In this document: positions 1 through 8,187 of the stretch, in pieces
Position numbering within the stretch: the stretch's first letter is position 1
Layout: each line of letters starts with the position of its first letter
Source of the DNA: an uncultured Mollicutes bacterium
Lineage (GTDB): Bacteria; Bacillota_I; Bacilli_A; Acholeplasmatales; Anaeroplasmataceae
DNA length: 36,746 bases
Direction of reading: 5' to 3'
Assembly (NCBI GenBank): GCA_937905855.1
Contig: CALCWU010000046.1
Location: 1 to 36,746 of the forward strand
The notes under the pieces: generated by a model
What the model was told of the DNA's origin: nothing
Seen by the model: only the letters and a program-made list of their open reading frames with translations
The model's database searches: none
Position numbers and translations under genes: made by a program

Positions 1-989
1 TTATCCTGAGCAGCAATATTACGCCATAAATCCCATGATTCTCCATAGCCATTTCTAATCTGACTTAAATCTGGTTTATGCTCCTGATCGCCATAGCAAG
101 ATGTATCTGTACAGCAACCATTAGTAATAAATACTAAGTCATCACTTACTAAATCAATTGCTTCAGATTTACCATTTCTTTCAAAAATAATTTGCTTAGC
201 AATCTTTTTATCTCCTTGATGCTCAAAAATGACATTTTTAACATTAATACCATATTCGATTTTTACTCCATGAGCCTCAAGATATTTAACAAGAGGAAGA
301 ATCATGCTTTCGTATTGATTATATTTAGTGAATCTTAAAGCACTAAAATCAGGTAGTCCATCAATATGATGAACATAACGTTGAAGATAACGCTTCATCT
401 CTAAAGCTGATGAAAAACGTTGGAAGGCGAACATTGTTTGCCAATATAACCAAAAGTTACTATTCCAAAAATGATCATCGAAGAATTCATCAATTCTTTT
501 TCCCTCAAGCTCGCTTTCAGGAGTTAGATAAAGCTTAGTAATTTCCATTGCGGCTTTTTTATCAAGATTAAATTTATTGTCTGTATGAGCATTTTTTCCA
601 CGATTAATTGTAGCACGACATAATGAATAATTTGGATCCTTTTTGTTTAACCAATAATATTCATCTAGGACACTTACATCGGGAGTTTCAATAGATGGAA
701 CATCTCGAAACATATCCCACATACATTCGAAATGGTTATCCATCTCTCTACCACCACGCATATAAAAGCCTTTTGTAACATCCTTTCTACCATCACAGCT
801 ACCGCCTGCAAGCTCTAGCTTTTCAAGTAGATGAATGTGCTCTCCTTTCATTCTACCATCTCTTACTAGATAGAATGCTGCTGATAAACCAGCAAGTCCT
901 GTACCAATAATATAAGCACTTTTCTTATCTACACCCTCAGGCTTTAAAGGATGTGCGAATGCTTCATAATTTCCTGCACCATAATACAT
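1..989 (-). CDS. ohyA: Oleate hydratase (OhyA, myosin-cross-reactive antigen family), N-terminal part, cut by window edge
   Basis: FAD-dependent enzyme that adds water to the cis-9 double bond of unsaturated fatty acids (oleate to 10-hydroxystearate); it acts at the membrane/cytoplasm interface and is linked to detoxifying host or dietary fatty acids. Translating the minus strand gives MYYGAGNYEAFAHPLKPEG, the hallmark start of the family, then a Rossmann FAD loop GTGLAGLSAAF (about residues 29-39) and the conserved RGGREM/NHFECMWD segment around residues 75-90, whose Glu is the catalytic acid in studied members. About 329 of roughly 590 residues are present; the reading frame is open to base 1. 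The start is supported by GGAGGT at 998-1003, eight bases upstream. It lies downstream of, and co-directional with, a TetR-type gene. Family call is very secure. Confidence 0.96.
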   Translation of the reverse strand, partial: MYYGAGNYEAFAHPLKPEGVDKKSAYIIGTGLAGLSAAFYLVRDGRMKGEHIHLLEKLELAGGSCDGRKDVTKGFYMRGGREMDNHFECMWDMFRDVPSIETPDVSVLDEYYWLNKKDPNYSLCRATINRGKNAHTDNKFNLDKKAAMEITKLYLTPESELEGKRIDEFFDDHFWNSNFWLYWQTMFAFQRFSSALEMKRYLQRYVHHIDGLPDFSALRFTKYNQYESMILPLVKYLEAHGVKIEYGINVKNVIFEHQGDKKIAKQIIFERNGKSEAIDLVSDDLVFITNGCCTDTSCYGDQEHKPDLSQIRNGYGESWDLWRNIAAQD

Positions 990-1024
990 AATTTATTACC
1001 TCCATAATTTTTCTTTACGGCTAT

Positions 1025-1053
1025 ATTTTAGTTCATTGCAACTGGTTAGCCAA
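1025..1053 (-). promoter_or_regulatory. Candidate ohyA promoter with imperfect palindrome
   Basis: Read on the minus strand, TTGGCT (1048-1053) and TAAAAT (1025-1030) are separated by 17 bases, 36 bases upstream of the ohyA start. The -35 box lies in an imperfect palindrome TGGCTAACCA (1043-1052 region), which could be an operator. A second candidate promoter, TTGTTA/TATACA, lies near 1078-1100. Assignment is by eye and tentative. Confidence 0.35.
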
Positions 1054-1102
1054 TAAACAAAAATATAGATATGTATAAAAATTCTACATAATTTAACAAA
1101 TG

Positions 1103-1139
1103 AAAAAAAATACGACACTTTGTTAAAAATGTCGTATTT
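1103..1139 (-). terminator. Intrinsic terminator after the tetR-like gene
   Basis: A perfect 10-bp stem (1108-1117 paired with 1130-1139) encloses a 12-base loop and is followed, on the minus strand, by a run of eight T (plus-strand A run 1103-1110). The stem begins inside the stop codon of the tetR-like gene, so there is no spacer at all. It separates the regulator from ohyA, which therefore probably has its own promoter. Confidence 0.8.
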
Positions 1140-1692
1140 AGTGTTTACAGTTATTTAATGCATGCTCGATGGTTCCACTTGTTAGATCACTTACTCTGTT
1201 TACTATTTCCTTAGGATCCTCCTTAAGGTCGGTCTTTATCCAATTAAGGACAATTCCTACAAAGGCATATTTGTAGAAATTAGCAATAAATTCTAAATCC
1301 TCATCTCTTACTGTGTAGCCTTTGGCTTTTTCCTTTACTACATTTAATAATAAAGGATAAACCAACCTATATAAGTAGTTTTCCAATATTTCTAGGGAAA
1401 CATTATGATAAATGTTTAAAATAAATGGCTTATCCTTCTTAATTAATTCAAATATTGAAAGAAAGCCTTCTTGCCAGGTATCATAGGTTTTGTTATTTTT
1501 TAAGGCATTGTCAGCGTCCTCAAGACAAATCCATTCTACTAAATCAGGAAGATCTAAAAAATGATAATAGAAGGTTTGTCTATTAATACCACATTTATTT
1601 GTAATATCAGTAATTGTTATTTTTGACATAGGCTTTTCTAATAATAAATCCTTAAAGGCAAACGCAATTGCTTTCTTAGTTAAATCACTCAT
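1138..1692 (-). CDS. TetR/AcrR-family transcriptional regulator (DhaS-like C-terminal domain)
   Basis: A 184-residue DNA-binding regulator. The N-terminal helix-turn-helix covers about residues 8-55: a helix with KKAIAFAFKDLLLEKP, then ITITDITNKCGINRQTFYYHF, a textbook TetR recognition-helix signature ending in the YYHF motif. The C-terminal half, all helix-forming with FANFYKYAFVGIVLNWI near residues 137-153, resembles the DhaS/TetR_C ligand-binding domain found in small Firmicutes TetR proteins. It is transcribed leftward toward ohyA and away from asnS. By position it is the best candidate regulator of the oleate hydratase, probably sensing a fatty acid or acyl compound; that link is inference. 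GGTGAT about 6 bases before the ATG serves as ribosome-binding site. Confidence 0.88.
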   Translation of the reverse strand: MSDLTKKAIAFAFKDLLLEKPMSKITITDITNKCGINRQTFYYHFLDLPDLVEWICLEDADNALKNNKTYDTWQEGFLSIFELIKKDKPFILNIYHNVSLEILENYLYRLVYPLLLNVVKEKAKGYTVRDEDLEFIANFYKYAFVGIVLNWIKTDLKEDPKEIVNRVSDLTSGTIEHALNNCKH

Positions 1693-1707
1693 ATAATCAC
1701 CACTAAT

Positions 1708-1736
1708 ATTATAATATAATTTGAAAATAAAAACAA
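1708..1736 (-). promoter_or_regulatory. Promoter of the tetR-like gene
   Basis: Minus-strand TTGTTT (1731-1736) and TATAAT (1708-1713) with a 17-base spacer; predicted start about 1701, only some 9 bases before the ATG. The 10-mer ATTTGTTAAA lies just upstream (1744-1753, minus reading) and recurs at 1092-1101 upstream of ohyA. Confidence 0.6.
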
Positions 1737-1758
1737 AAGCATTTTTAACAAATTATAA

Positions 1759-1787
1759 TTGATTTATTTACTTGTTTGGGGTAAAAT
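1759..1787 (+). promoter_or_regulatory. Promoter of the asnS T-box leader
   Basis: TTGATT (1759-1764), 17-base spacer, TAAAAT (1782-1787); predicted start about 1794, immediately before the T-box Stem I. It is divergent from the tetR-like promoter at 1708-1736. Confidence 0.65.
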
Positions 1788-1794
1788 ATTAACA

Positions 1795-2016
1795 AACGTT
1801 GATAAGAAGAAAGCTAAGATGTAACTTTTAGAGAGTTTATGGTTGGTGAAAATAAATAGATTCTTAGTCTTTTAACAACTTTGAGTGATGGAAGAAATTA
1901 AGTAGAACCATTCGTATGCCTGCGTTAAGGGCTTAATTGAGGGCAGGATTTTATCCTGAACTAAGGTGGTACCGCGAATATTTCGTCCTTAGATTTTTAT
2001 CTAAGGATTTTTTTTA
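1795..2016 (+). promoter_or_regulatory. T-box leader, asparagine-specific, upstream of asnS
   Basis: Transcription-attenuating riboswitch that reads uncharged tRNA. Stem I is built from AAAG plus CTAAGA (about 1810-1820) pairing with TCTTAG and CTTT (1862-1872). It carries the distal AGAGAGTTTATGGTTGGTG motif and a specifier loop whose codon is AAC (1874-1876; the next triplet is also AAC), i.e. Asn, which agrees with the downstream gene. The T-box core AAGGTGGTACCGCG lies at 1963-1976; its tRNA-end-reading bases are UGGU (1967-1970). A terminator hairpin at 1986-2015 completes the switch. The competing antiterminator would use the T-box and the 5' side of the terminator. Confidence 0.93.
1986..2015 (+). 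terminator. T-box-controlled intrinsic terminator (asnS leader)
   Basis: Perfect 9-bp stem TCCTTAGAT / ATCTAAGGA (1986-1994 and 1999-2007) with a TTTT loop, then eight T (2008-2015). It is the OFF state of the asnS T-box. Confidence 0.9.
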
Positions 2017-2039
2017 TTTCATAAGGAGGATTTATTATA

Positions 2040-3419
2040 ATGAAAAGAGATCATATTAAAGAATTACTTACGTTAAAGGAAGAAAAGGAAGCTTTTATTT
2101 GTGGTTGGATTAGAACTAATAGAGCTCAAGCTCAATTTGGTTTTTTAAATGTTAATGATGGCTCAACTCTTCAAAATATACAGGTTGTTTATGATAATAA
2201 GCTTGCTAATTTTTTAGAGGTATCTAAATTTAGAACTGGTGTTTCTGTAAGTATTTTAGGCAAGGTTGTTTTAACTCCTAATAATAAGCAGCCTTTAGAG
2301 ATTCATGCTAGTGAAATTACTATGCTTGGTGATTGTGGGGAGGATTATCCTATTCAGCCTAAAAGACATACAAGAGAATTTTTAAGAGAATATGCTCACC
2401 TACGTCCAAGAACAAATTTATTTAATGCTGTATTTAGAATAAGAAGTGTGGCAGCTATGGCTGTTCATACCTATTTTCAATCAAGAGGCTATTTATATGT
2501 TCATACGCCACTAATCACATGTGCAGATTGTGAAGGCTCTGATCAAATGTTTAAGATAACAACTCTTGATATGAATCATTTACCACTTGATGAGAATAAG
2601 CATGTTGATTTTTCAAAGGATTTATTTGGTAAGCAGGCTTGGATTACAGGATCAGGTCAATTACAGGGTGAAACCTTTGCGATGGCTTTTGCTGATATTT
2701 ACACCTTTGGTCCAACCTTTAGAACGGAAAACTCTAATACACAAACTCATGCTAATGAGTTTTGGATGATTGAACCAGAAATGGCATTCTGTGATTTAGA
2801 GGGGCTAATGGACATTGAAGAGGAAATGCTTAAATTTGTTATTAAGTATGTATTAGATAATGCTAAGGCTGAAATTGAATTTTGTGATCAATTTGTAGAA
2901 AAGGGCTTAATTTCTAAATTAGAAGCAATTTTAAATTCAAAATTCGTAAGAATTAGTCATCATGATGTTGTTGATATTTTAAAGAAAGCACCTGTTAAGT
3001 GGGAATTTGCGCCTACATACGAAGATGATATTTCTAAGGAACATGAAAGATATATTACTGAATATTTTAATGGACCAGTATTTATTACTAACTGGCCTAA
3101 GGAAATTAAGGCTTGGTATATGAAGGTTAATGATGATAATAAAACTGTTGCTGCTGTTGATTTAGTAGTTCCTCATGCTGGAGAATTAATGGGTGGATCT
3201 CAAAGAGAGGAAAATCTTGATAAGCTACTTGAAAGAATGAAGGAGCTTAATGTTAGTAAGGATGGTATTGATTGGTATTTAGATACTCGTAGATATGGTG
3301 GATGTGTTCATTCTGGCTTTGGTATGGGCTTTGAAAGATTAATTATGTATCTAACAGGCGTTGAAAACATTCGTGATGTTATTCCTTTCCCAAGAACTCC
3401 TAAAAATTGTGAATATTAA
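2040..3419 (+). CDS. asnS: Asparaginyl-tRNA synthetase
   Basis: Class IIb aminoacyl-tRNA synthetase charging tRNA-Asn in the cytosol. It is 459 residues, close to the roughly 465 usual for the family. An OB-fold anticodon-binding domain (about residues 15-100, FICGWIRTNRAQAQFGFLNVNDG) is followed by the catalytic core: ITGSGQLQGETFAMAF near 202-217, motif 2 FRTENSNTQTHANEFWMIEPE (first part FRTENSNTQTHANEF) near 227-247, and motif 3 GFGMGFERLIMYLTG near 428-442. The GSGQL.GE and ENSNT signatures mark AsnRS rather than AspRS. Strong ribosome site AAGGAGGA precedes the ATG. It sits alone behind an Asn T-box and ends in its own terminator, so expression should rise when tRNA-Asn is uncharged. 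Confidence 0.97.
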   Translation: MKRDHIKELLTLKEEKEAFICGWIRTNRAQAQFGFLNVNDGSTLQNIQVVYDNKLANFLEVSKFRTGVSVSILGKVVLTPNNKQPLEIHASEITMLGDCGEDYPIQPKRHTREFLREYAHLRPRTNLFNAVFRIRSVAAMAVHTYFQSRGYLYVHTPLITCADCEGSDQMFKITTLDMNHLPLDENKHVDFSKDLFGKQAWITGSGQLQGETFAMAFADIYTFGPTFRTENSNTQTHANEFWMIEPEMAFCDLEGLMDIEEEMLKFVIKYVLDNAKAEIEFCDQFVEKGLISKLEAILNSKFVRISHHDVVDILKKAPVKWEFAPTYEDDISKEHERYITEYFNGPVFITNWPKEIKAWYMKVNDDNKTVAAVDLVVPHAGELMGGSQREENLDKLLERMKELNVSKDGIDWYLDTRRYGGCVHSGFGMGFERLIMYLTGVENIRDVIPFPRTPKNCEY

Positions 3420-3436
3420 TAATTATAATGATAATT

Positions 3437-3468
3437 GGTATACTTGTTTTAAGCAGGTATACCTTTTT
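3437..3468 (+). terminator. Intrinsic terminator after asnS
   Basis: Stem GGTATAC / GTATACC (3437-3443 with 3457-3463), extendable inward by wobble pairs around a TTTAA loop, followed by five T. Confidence 0.82.
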
Positions 3469-3546
3469 ATTTGTTAAGTATAATTTACTTGTTTTTAAAT
3501 TATTGTAAAAAATCAGCAAAAAATAGTCTTAAAAAAATGTTTTTTA

Positions 3547-3575
3547 TTGTCATATTTTCTTCATCGTGTTATAAT
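3547..3575 (+). promoter_or_regulatory. Promoter of the nuclease-linked ABC importer operon
   Basis: TTGTCA (3547-3552), 17-base spacer, TATAAT (3570-3575): close to the housekeeping sigma consensus. The leader to the ATG at 3688 would be about 106 bases, contains an A/T-only hairpin near 3608-3624, and shows no riboswitch I recognise. Confidence 0.72.
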
Positions 3576-3687
3576 TTAATTGAACGATTAAATTTGTTTT
3601 TAAGAGGAATAATAGAAATTATTATTTTGTAAAAACTAATAAAGAGAACTCATAAATAAATAATTATAATTATATGGAGGAAACAAT

Positions 3688-4935
3688 ATGAAAGTTGTTT
3701 TAAAAAATCTTACCAAGGTTTTCACGAATAAGAAAACTAAGTCAGAAGTTAGAGCTGTTGATAACTTAGACGTTGAAATACCTGATGGAAAATTAATTGG
3801 ACTTTTAGGACCATCAGGATGTGGTAAGTCAACTACCTTATATATGGTTAGTGGTTTACAAGCACCAACAGAGGGAAGGATTATTTTTGGAGAAGATGAT
3901 GTTACTGAGCTAGCACCAGAAAAAAGAGGAATTGGCCTTGTATTTCAAAATTATGCATTGTATCCTCATATGACTGTTGAACAAAATATTATGTTCCCAT
4001 TACAAAATATGCGTGTTCCAAAGGAAGAAGCTAAAGCTAAGGCCTTAGAAGCAGCAAGACTTGTTCAAATTGATAATTTAATGGATAGAAAGCCAAGTGA
4101 ATTATCAGGTGGACAGCAACAAAGAGTTGCAATTGCTAGAGCACTAGTTAAGGAGCCTAATGTATTGTTACTTGATGAGCCATTATCAAATCTAGATGCA
4201 AGACTTCGTTTACAAACTCGTGAGGAAATTAAACGTATTCAAAAGGAAACTGGAGTTACAACAATTTTCGTAACCCATGACCAAGAAGAAGCTATGAGTA
4301 TCTCTGATTATATAGTTGTTATGAAATTAGGTGTTATGCAACAAATGGATGAACCACAAAAGGTTTATGATAACCCAGTTAACCTATTCGTTGCTAAATT
4401 CTTAGGTACACCTCCTATCAATGTATTTAATGCAACAATATCTAATGGTGTTGTTTATATTGGTGAGGAAGCAGTTGAAGAAGTTGATCTTTTACCAGTA
4501 TTAGAGGCTAATCTTCAAAAGCGTAATGATATTGCTTTAGCAAATTTCGAGCGTCATCAAGCATATATGGCTAATAAGAAGCCTGAAAAGAAAAAGAAAA
4601 TTGATGAAGTTGTTGAAGCTGAACCTATGGAATTTGTTCCAGAAGAATTAAATTACAATGAAAATGAGCCATATAAGGCTTATGTAGGAATTCGTCCTGA
4701 GGGCTTTGTTATTGATCCAAACGGCAAATTTACATTACACGTTGAGCAGGTTGAGGTAATGGGTCGTGATATTTCAATTATTGCATCTCATCCAAACTGC
4801 GAAAAGCCAACTGCTCGTATTATTGTTGATGCATCAGAGGCAAAGGGTGTTACTGTTGGCGAGGATTTGAAATTCTCATTAAAGCCTGGTAAGATTTTCG
4901 TCTTTGATGGTTATACAGAAGAGAGGTTAAAATAA
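3688..4935 (+). CDS. ABC transporter ATPase, CUT1 family (UgpC/MsmX-like) with an inserted charged segment
   Basis: Energising subunit of a CUT1-type importer, 415 residues. Walker A GPSGCGKST at 41-49, Q-loop at Gln87, signature LSGGQQQR at 139-146, Walker B VLLLDEP at 159-165, switch His197. After the nucleotide-binding domain, a C-terminal TOBE/regulatory part has the usual YVGIRPEGF motif near residue 333. Between them lies a charged, lysine- and glutamate-rich stretch (about 265-325, with KKPEKKKKIDEVVEAEPMEF), which ordinary MsmX/UgpC proteins (about 360-370 residues) lack. It is the first gene of the operon; the next gene's ATG overlaps its stop by one base. Ribosome site GGAGGAAA. Substrate cannot be read from the ATPase itself. 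Confidence 0.94.
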   Translation: MKVVLKNLTKVFTNKKTKSEVRAVDNLDVEIPDGKLIGLLGPSGCGKSTTLYMVSGLQAPTEGRIIFGEDDVTELAPEKRGIGLVFQNYALYPHMTVEQNIMFPLQNMRVPKEEAKAKALEAARLVQIDNLMDRKPSELSGGQQQRVAIARALVKEPNVLLLDEPLSNLDARLRLQTREEIKRIQKETGVTTIFVTHDQEEAMSISDYIVVMKLGVMQQMDEPQKVYDNPVNLFVAKFLGTPPINVFNATISNGVVYIGEEAVEEVDLLPVLEANLQKRNDIALANFERHQAYMANKKPEKKKKIDEVVEAEPMEFVPEELNYNENEPYKAYVGIRPEGFVIDPNGKFTLHVEQVEVMGRDISIIASHPNCEKPTARIIVDASEAKGVTVGEDLKFSLKPGKIFVFDGYTEERLK

Positions 4936-5870
4936 TGGAAGGACTTAACACCAAAAAAGCTTGGTTGTTTTTGGCCCCTACATTAATTTTGATGGCTATA
5001 TTCACATTCTATCCGTTAATTCAAACAATGATTTATTCATTTTTGAATGGTTATAATGGAATGGGAGCTGCTGGTGGTGAATCCTTCAGCATAGGTATTC
5101 AAAACTATACAAGACTTTTTACTTATTCAACTTTAAGAAAAAGATTTTTAGGAGCATTAGGAAATACAGCACTTATTGTATTTATTACTGTTCCGCTATC
5201 TACCTTAATAGCTTTATTAATATCTGTTGCCTTAAATTCAATTAAGCCATTACAAAAGGTATTCCAAACTATTTATTTCCTACCTTATGTTACTAACTCA
5301 CTTGCAATTGGTGCCGTATTTGCGGTAATGTTCCAATCAGCAGGAACTGGTACAGCTGAGGTTGCTGGAGTTGTTAATACGGTGCTTGGTTGGTTTGGAA
5401 TTGGTGCAGTTGATTGGCTTGGACCTAATTCAACATATATTGCTAATATGACAGTATTAATAATTTATATTGTTTGGAACGCACTACCATTTAAGATTTT
5501 GATTTTACTTGGCGCACTTCAAAGTGTTAATAAGCAATATTATGATGCTGCTAAAATTGATGGTGCTTCAAAGCATAGAATTTTATGGAAAATTACCGTT
5601 CCGCTATTATCACCTATGATTTCTTATTTATTAATAACTGGATTTATTGGTGCATTTAAGGAATATACATCTGTAATTGGTGTATTTGGTACTAATTTAG
5701 GACCTGCAGGTTCTTCAGGAAGAATGAACACAATTGTTGCTTTAGTTTATCAGTATATTGAAACTGCTGATTATGGTTATGCTTCTGCTATGGCAATGAT
5801 TTTGTTTGTAATCATCCTAATTTTTACAGGTATTCAAATGCTTGTTAATAAGAGAAGAGTACATTTCTAG
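4935..5870 (+). CDS. ABC importer permease, MalF/UgpA-like
   Basis: Integral membrane subunit of the CUT1 importer, 311 residues. It has an N-terminal TM helix at about 10-32 and then a cluster of five more. The cytoplasmic EAA coupling loop reads YDAAKIDGASKHRILWKITV at about residues 203-222, with the conserved Gly, and docks onto the ATPase. The ATG overlaps the ATPase stop (TAATG), and an AGAGGTT ribosome site lies inside the upstream gene, implying translational coupling. It pairs with the following MalG-like permease. The family is secure; the substrate is not. Confidence 0.93.
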   Translation: MEGLNTKKAWLFLAPTLILMAIFTFYPLIQTMIYSFLNGYNGMGAAGGESFSIGIQNYTRLFTYSTLRKRFLGALGNTALIVFITVPLSTLIALLISVALNSIKPLQKVFQTIYFLPYVTNSLAIGAVFAVMFQSAGTGTAEVAGVVNTVLGWFGIGAVDWLGPNSTYIANMTVLIIYIVWNALPFKILILLGALQSVNKQYYDAAKIDGASKHRILWKITVPLLSPMISYLLITGFIGAFKEYTSVIGVFGTNLGPAGSSGRMNTIVALVYQYIETADYGYASAMAMILFVIILIFTGIQMLVNKRRVHF

Positions 5871-5879
5871 GAGGTTAAT

Positions 5880-6782
5880 ATGGAAGAACAAATTATTGAA
5901 ACAAAAAAAGAGCCTTCTAGTGTTGAAAGAGCTTTAAGAAGACAAAAGGTAATGAAGGTTATTCAAAAGATTTTAGTTTATACCTTCTTAGTAATAGTTG
6001 CTATCTCAACATTATTCCCATTTTATTGGATGCTTAATATCTCACTTCAAACCTATCATGAATATATAAATTCATCATTAAATCCAATATTTTTCCCAAC
6101 CTCAATGCATTGGCAAAATTATGCAAATGCTATTCAGGTTAAAAACTTTGCTAATAACCTAAGAAATACCTTTGTAGTAGCTATTGTATCTACATCATTA
6201 TCTATGGTTGTTATAATTCTTGCGGCATTCGCTTTTGCAAGACTTGAATTCAAGGGCAAGGACACATTGTTTACAATTTTACTTGCAACAATGATGGTTC
6301 CTGGTGAATTATTCCAAATTTCTAATTATGCAACTGTTTCAAAGCTAGGTTGGAATAACTCATATACTGTATTAATTGTTCCATTCTTGGTATCAGTATT
6401 CTATATATATCTATTAAGAAATGCCTTTAAGCAAATTCCAGATTCATTATATTATGCTGCTAAGGTTGATGGAACCAGTGATTTAAAATATTTATTTAAG
6501 GTTATGATTCCTCTTGCATCTCCAACTATTATTTCAATTCTAATTTTAAAGGTTATGGGTGCCTGGAATTCATATGTTTGGCCAAGATTAGTTAACAAGG
6601 CCGAATGGCGTTTAATTTCTAACTGGCTAACTAATTCATTTACAAATCAGGAAACAAATATGACAGATTATCCGATGAAGATGGCTGGTGTAGTTATTGT
6701 TTCTATTCCATTAATGATTATATTCATTATATTTAGAAAATACATTATGCGTGGTGTATCAAAGAGTGGTATTAAGGGCTAA
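5880..6782 (+). CDS. ABC importer permease, MalG/UgpE-like
   Basis: Second membrane subunit, 300 residues, with six predicted TM helices (first about 27-50). The EAA loop reads YYAAKVDGTSDLKYLFKVMI at about 197-216. The NISLQTYHEYIN and FPTSMHWQNYANA segments before TM2 are typical of MalG/UgpE partners in carbohydrate or glycerol-phosphate importers. It starts 9 bases after the previous stop with GGAGG in the gap and is followed 48 bases later by the binding protein gene. Confidence 0.93.
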   Translation: MEEQIIETKKEPSSVERALRRQKVMKVIQKILVYTFLVIVAISTLFPFYWMLNISLQTYHEYINSSLNPIFFPTSMHWQNYANAIQVKNFANNLRNTFVVAIVSTSLSMVVIILAAFAFARLEFKGKDTLFTILLATMMVPGELFQISNYATVSKLGWNNSYTVLIVPFLVSVFYIYLLRNAFKQIPDSLYYAAKVDGTSDLKYLFKVMIPLASPTIISILILKVMGAWNSYVWPRLVNKAEWRLISNWLTNSFTNQETNMTDYPMKMAGVVIVSIPLMIIFIIFRKYIMRGVSKSGIKG

Positions 6783-6830
6783 TTGCCTTTGATATATATA
6801 TTAAAAAATACTAAAGGAGAAAAAATAAAA

Positions 6831-8180
6831 ATGAAAGCAAAAAAAGTATTGCTTGCCGTAGCTGCTGCAGGACTTGGTCTTACAATGGTAGGCTGTGGAG
6901 GAAAGACTAATAAAATTACATTTGATGTTCCAGAAGAACTAGATACTAATACTCCACTTACAATTAAATTCTATCATACAATGGGTGATACCTTACAAAA
7001 GGTTTTAGCTGAGGCAACTGATGAATTCCATAAGGATTATCCTAATTTCACAGTTGAAGCATCTCAAATCGGTGGATATGATGACGTTAGAAACCAATTA
7101 GTTACTGAGATTCCTAATGGAAATCAACCTAACCTAGCTTATTGTTATCCTGATCATGTTGCTCTATATAACAGAGCAAGAGCTGTAGTTCCATTAAATA
7201 GCTTGATTGATAATGAAAAGTTTGGTTATAATGGTGATGTTTCTGATTTCGTAGCAGGATATTATGCTGAAGGTAGTCAATATGGCGATGATAATATTTA
7301 TACATTACCATTTAGTAAATCAACTGAAGTTTTATATTATAATAAGACTGCATTTGATAGAGAGGGCTGGACTGTTCCAACTACTTGGGAGGAAATGGCT
7401 ACACTTTGCGCAACTATAAAGGCTAAATATCCATCATCAACTCCACTTGGAATTGACAGTGAATCAAATTTATTTATTACAATAAGTGAACAAATTGGTT
7501 CAGCATATACATCTGCCACTGGCGATCATTATTTATTTGATAATACAGAAAATAGAACATTTGTTGGTAAATTTAAAGAATGGTATGATAAAGGCTATTT
7601 TACAACTCAACAAATTTTAGATGCTTATACTTCTACATTATTTGCTCAAACTGGTTCTGACCAAACTTCATTTACTGGATCATTTATGTCAATTGGTTCA
7701 ACTGGTGGTGCATCTCACCAATATGATAAGTCATTTGAATGTGGTGTTGCTGCTATTCCTACATATGGCAATGTTGATTTAAAGGTTATTTCTCAAGGAC
7801 CAAGCTTATGTATTTTCAATAAGGAAAATCCACAAGAGGTATTAGCTACTTGGTTATTCGTTAAGAATTATTTATTAACTTCAGTATTCCAAGCTAAGTT
7901 CTCTATGCAATCTGGTTATAACCCAGTATTAAAGAGTGCAAGTGCTATTGAAGATTATGCTAATTGGATTAATGAAGCTGATGGTAAGACTGCTGATGGT
8001 GTTAAGGCTTTAGCTGCTAAGGTTTCAAATGAAATGGTTAATAGCTATTATACATCTCCTGCCTTTGTTGGTTCTTCAACAGCTCGTAGCCAGGTTGGTG
8101 ATTTATTTGTTGCTGTTATGACTGGTAGCAAGGATATTGATAAAGCATTTAAGGAAGCAGTTGCTGCTTGTGAAGTATAA
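6831..8180 (+). CDS. Lipoprotein extracellular solute-binding protein (family 1, UgpB-like)
   Basis: Substrate receptor of the importer, 449 residues, anchored outside the membrane. The start at 6831 is preferred over an in-frame TTG at 6783 because it follows AAAGGAG (6813-6819) and begins a clean signal peptide MKAKKVLLAVAAAGLGLTM ending in lipobox MVGC (Cys at about 22). The mature part has family-1 features: LTIKFYHTMGDT near 45, GNQPNLAYCYPDHVALY near 104, and LPFSKSTEVLYYNKTAFD near 164, where UgpB proteins have the matching LPF.SST..LYYNK segment. A SFMSIGSTGGASHQ loop near 287 also resembles UgpB. This favours a phosphorylated or nucleoside-like ligand over a plain sugar, but the ligand remains inferred. 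Confidence 0.9.
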   Translation: MKAKKVLLAVAAAGLGLTMVGCGGKTNKITFDVPEELDTNTPLTIKFYHTMGDTLQKVLAEATDEFHKDYPNFTVEASQIGGYDDVRNQLVTEIPNGNQPNLAYCYPDHVALYNRARAVVPLNSLIDNEKFGYNGDVSDFVAGYYAEGSQYGDDNIYTLPFSKSTEVLYYNKTAFDREGWTVPTTWEEMATLCATIKAKYPSSTPLGIDSESNLFITISEQIGSAYTSATGDHYLFDNTENRTFVGKFKEWYDKGYFTTQQILDAYTSTLFAQTGSDQTSFTGSFMSIGSTGGASHQYDKSFECGVAAIPTYGNVDLKVISQGPSLCIFNKENPQEVLATWLFVKNYLLTSVFQAKFSMQSGYNPVLKSASAIEDYANWINEADGKTADGVKALAAKVSNEMVNSYYTSPAFVGSSTARSQVGDLFVAVMTGSKDIDKAFKEAVAACEV

Positions 8181-8187
8181 TTAAACT

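Noticed and set aside
2040..3419. Alternative reading as aspartyl- or lysyl-tRNA synthetase
   Set aside because: GSGQL.GE, ENSNT and the AAC specifier of the leader all point to asparaginyl-tRNA synthetase.
3608..3624. A/T hairpin in the ABC-operon leader as a riboswitch or attenuator
   Set aside because: It contains no G-C pairs, and no known aptamer core is visible; background A/T pairing explains it.
6783..6830. Longer N-terminus of the binding protein from a TTG start
   Set aside because: It would precede and include the AAAGGAG site and spoil an otherwise perfect lipoprotein signal peptide beginning at 6831.
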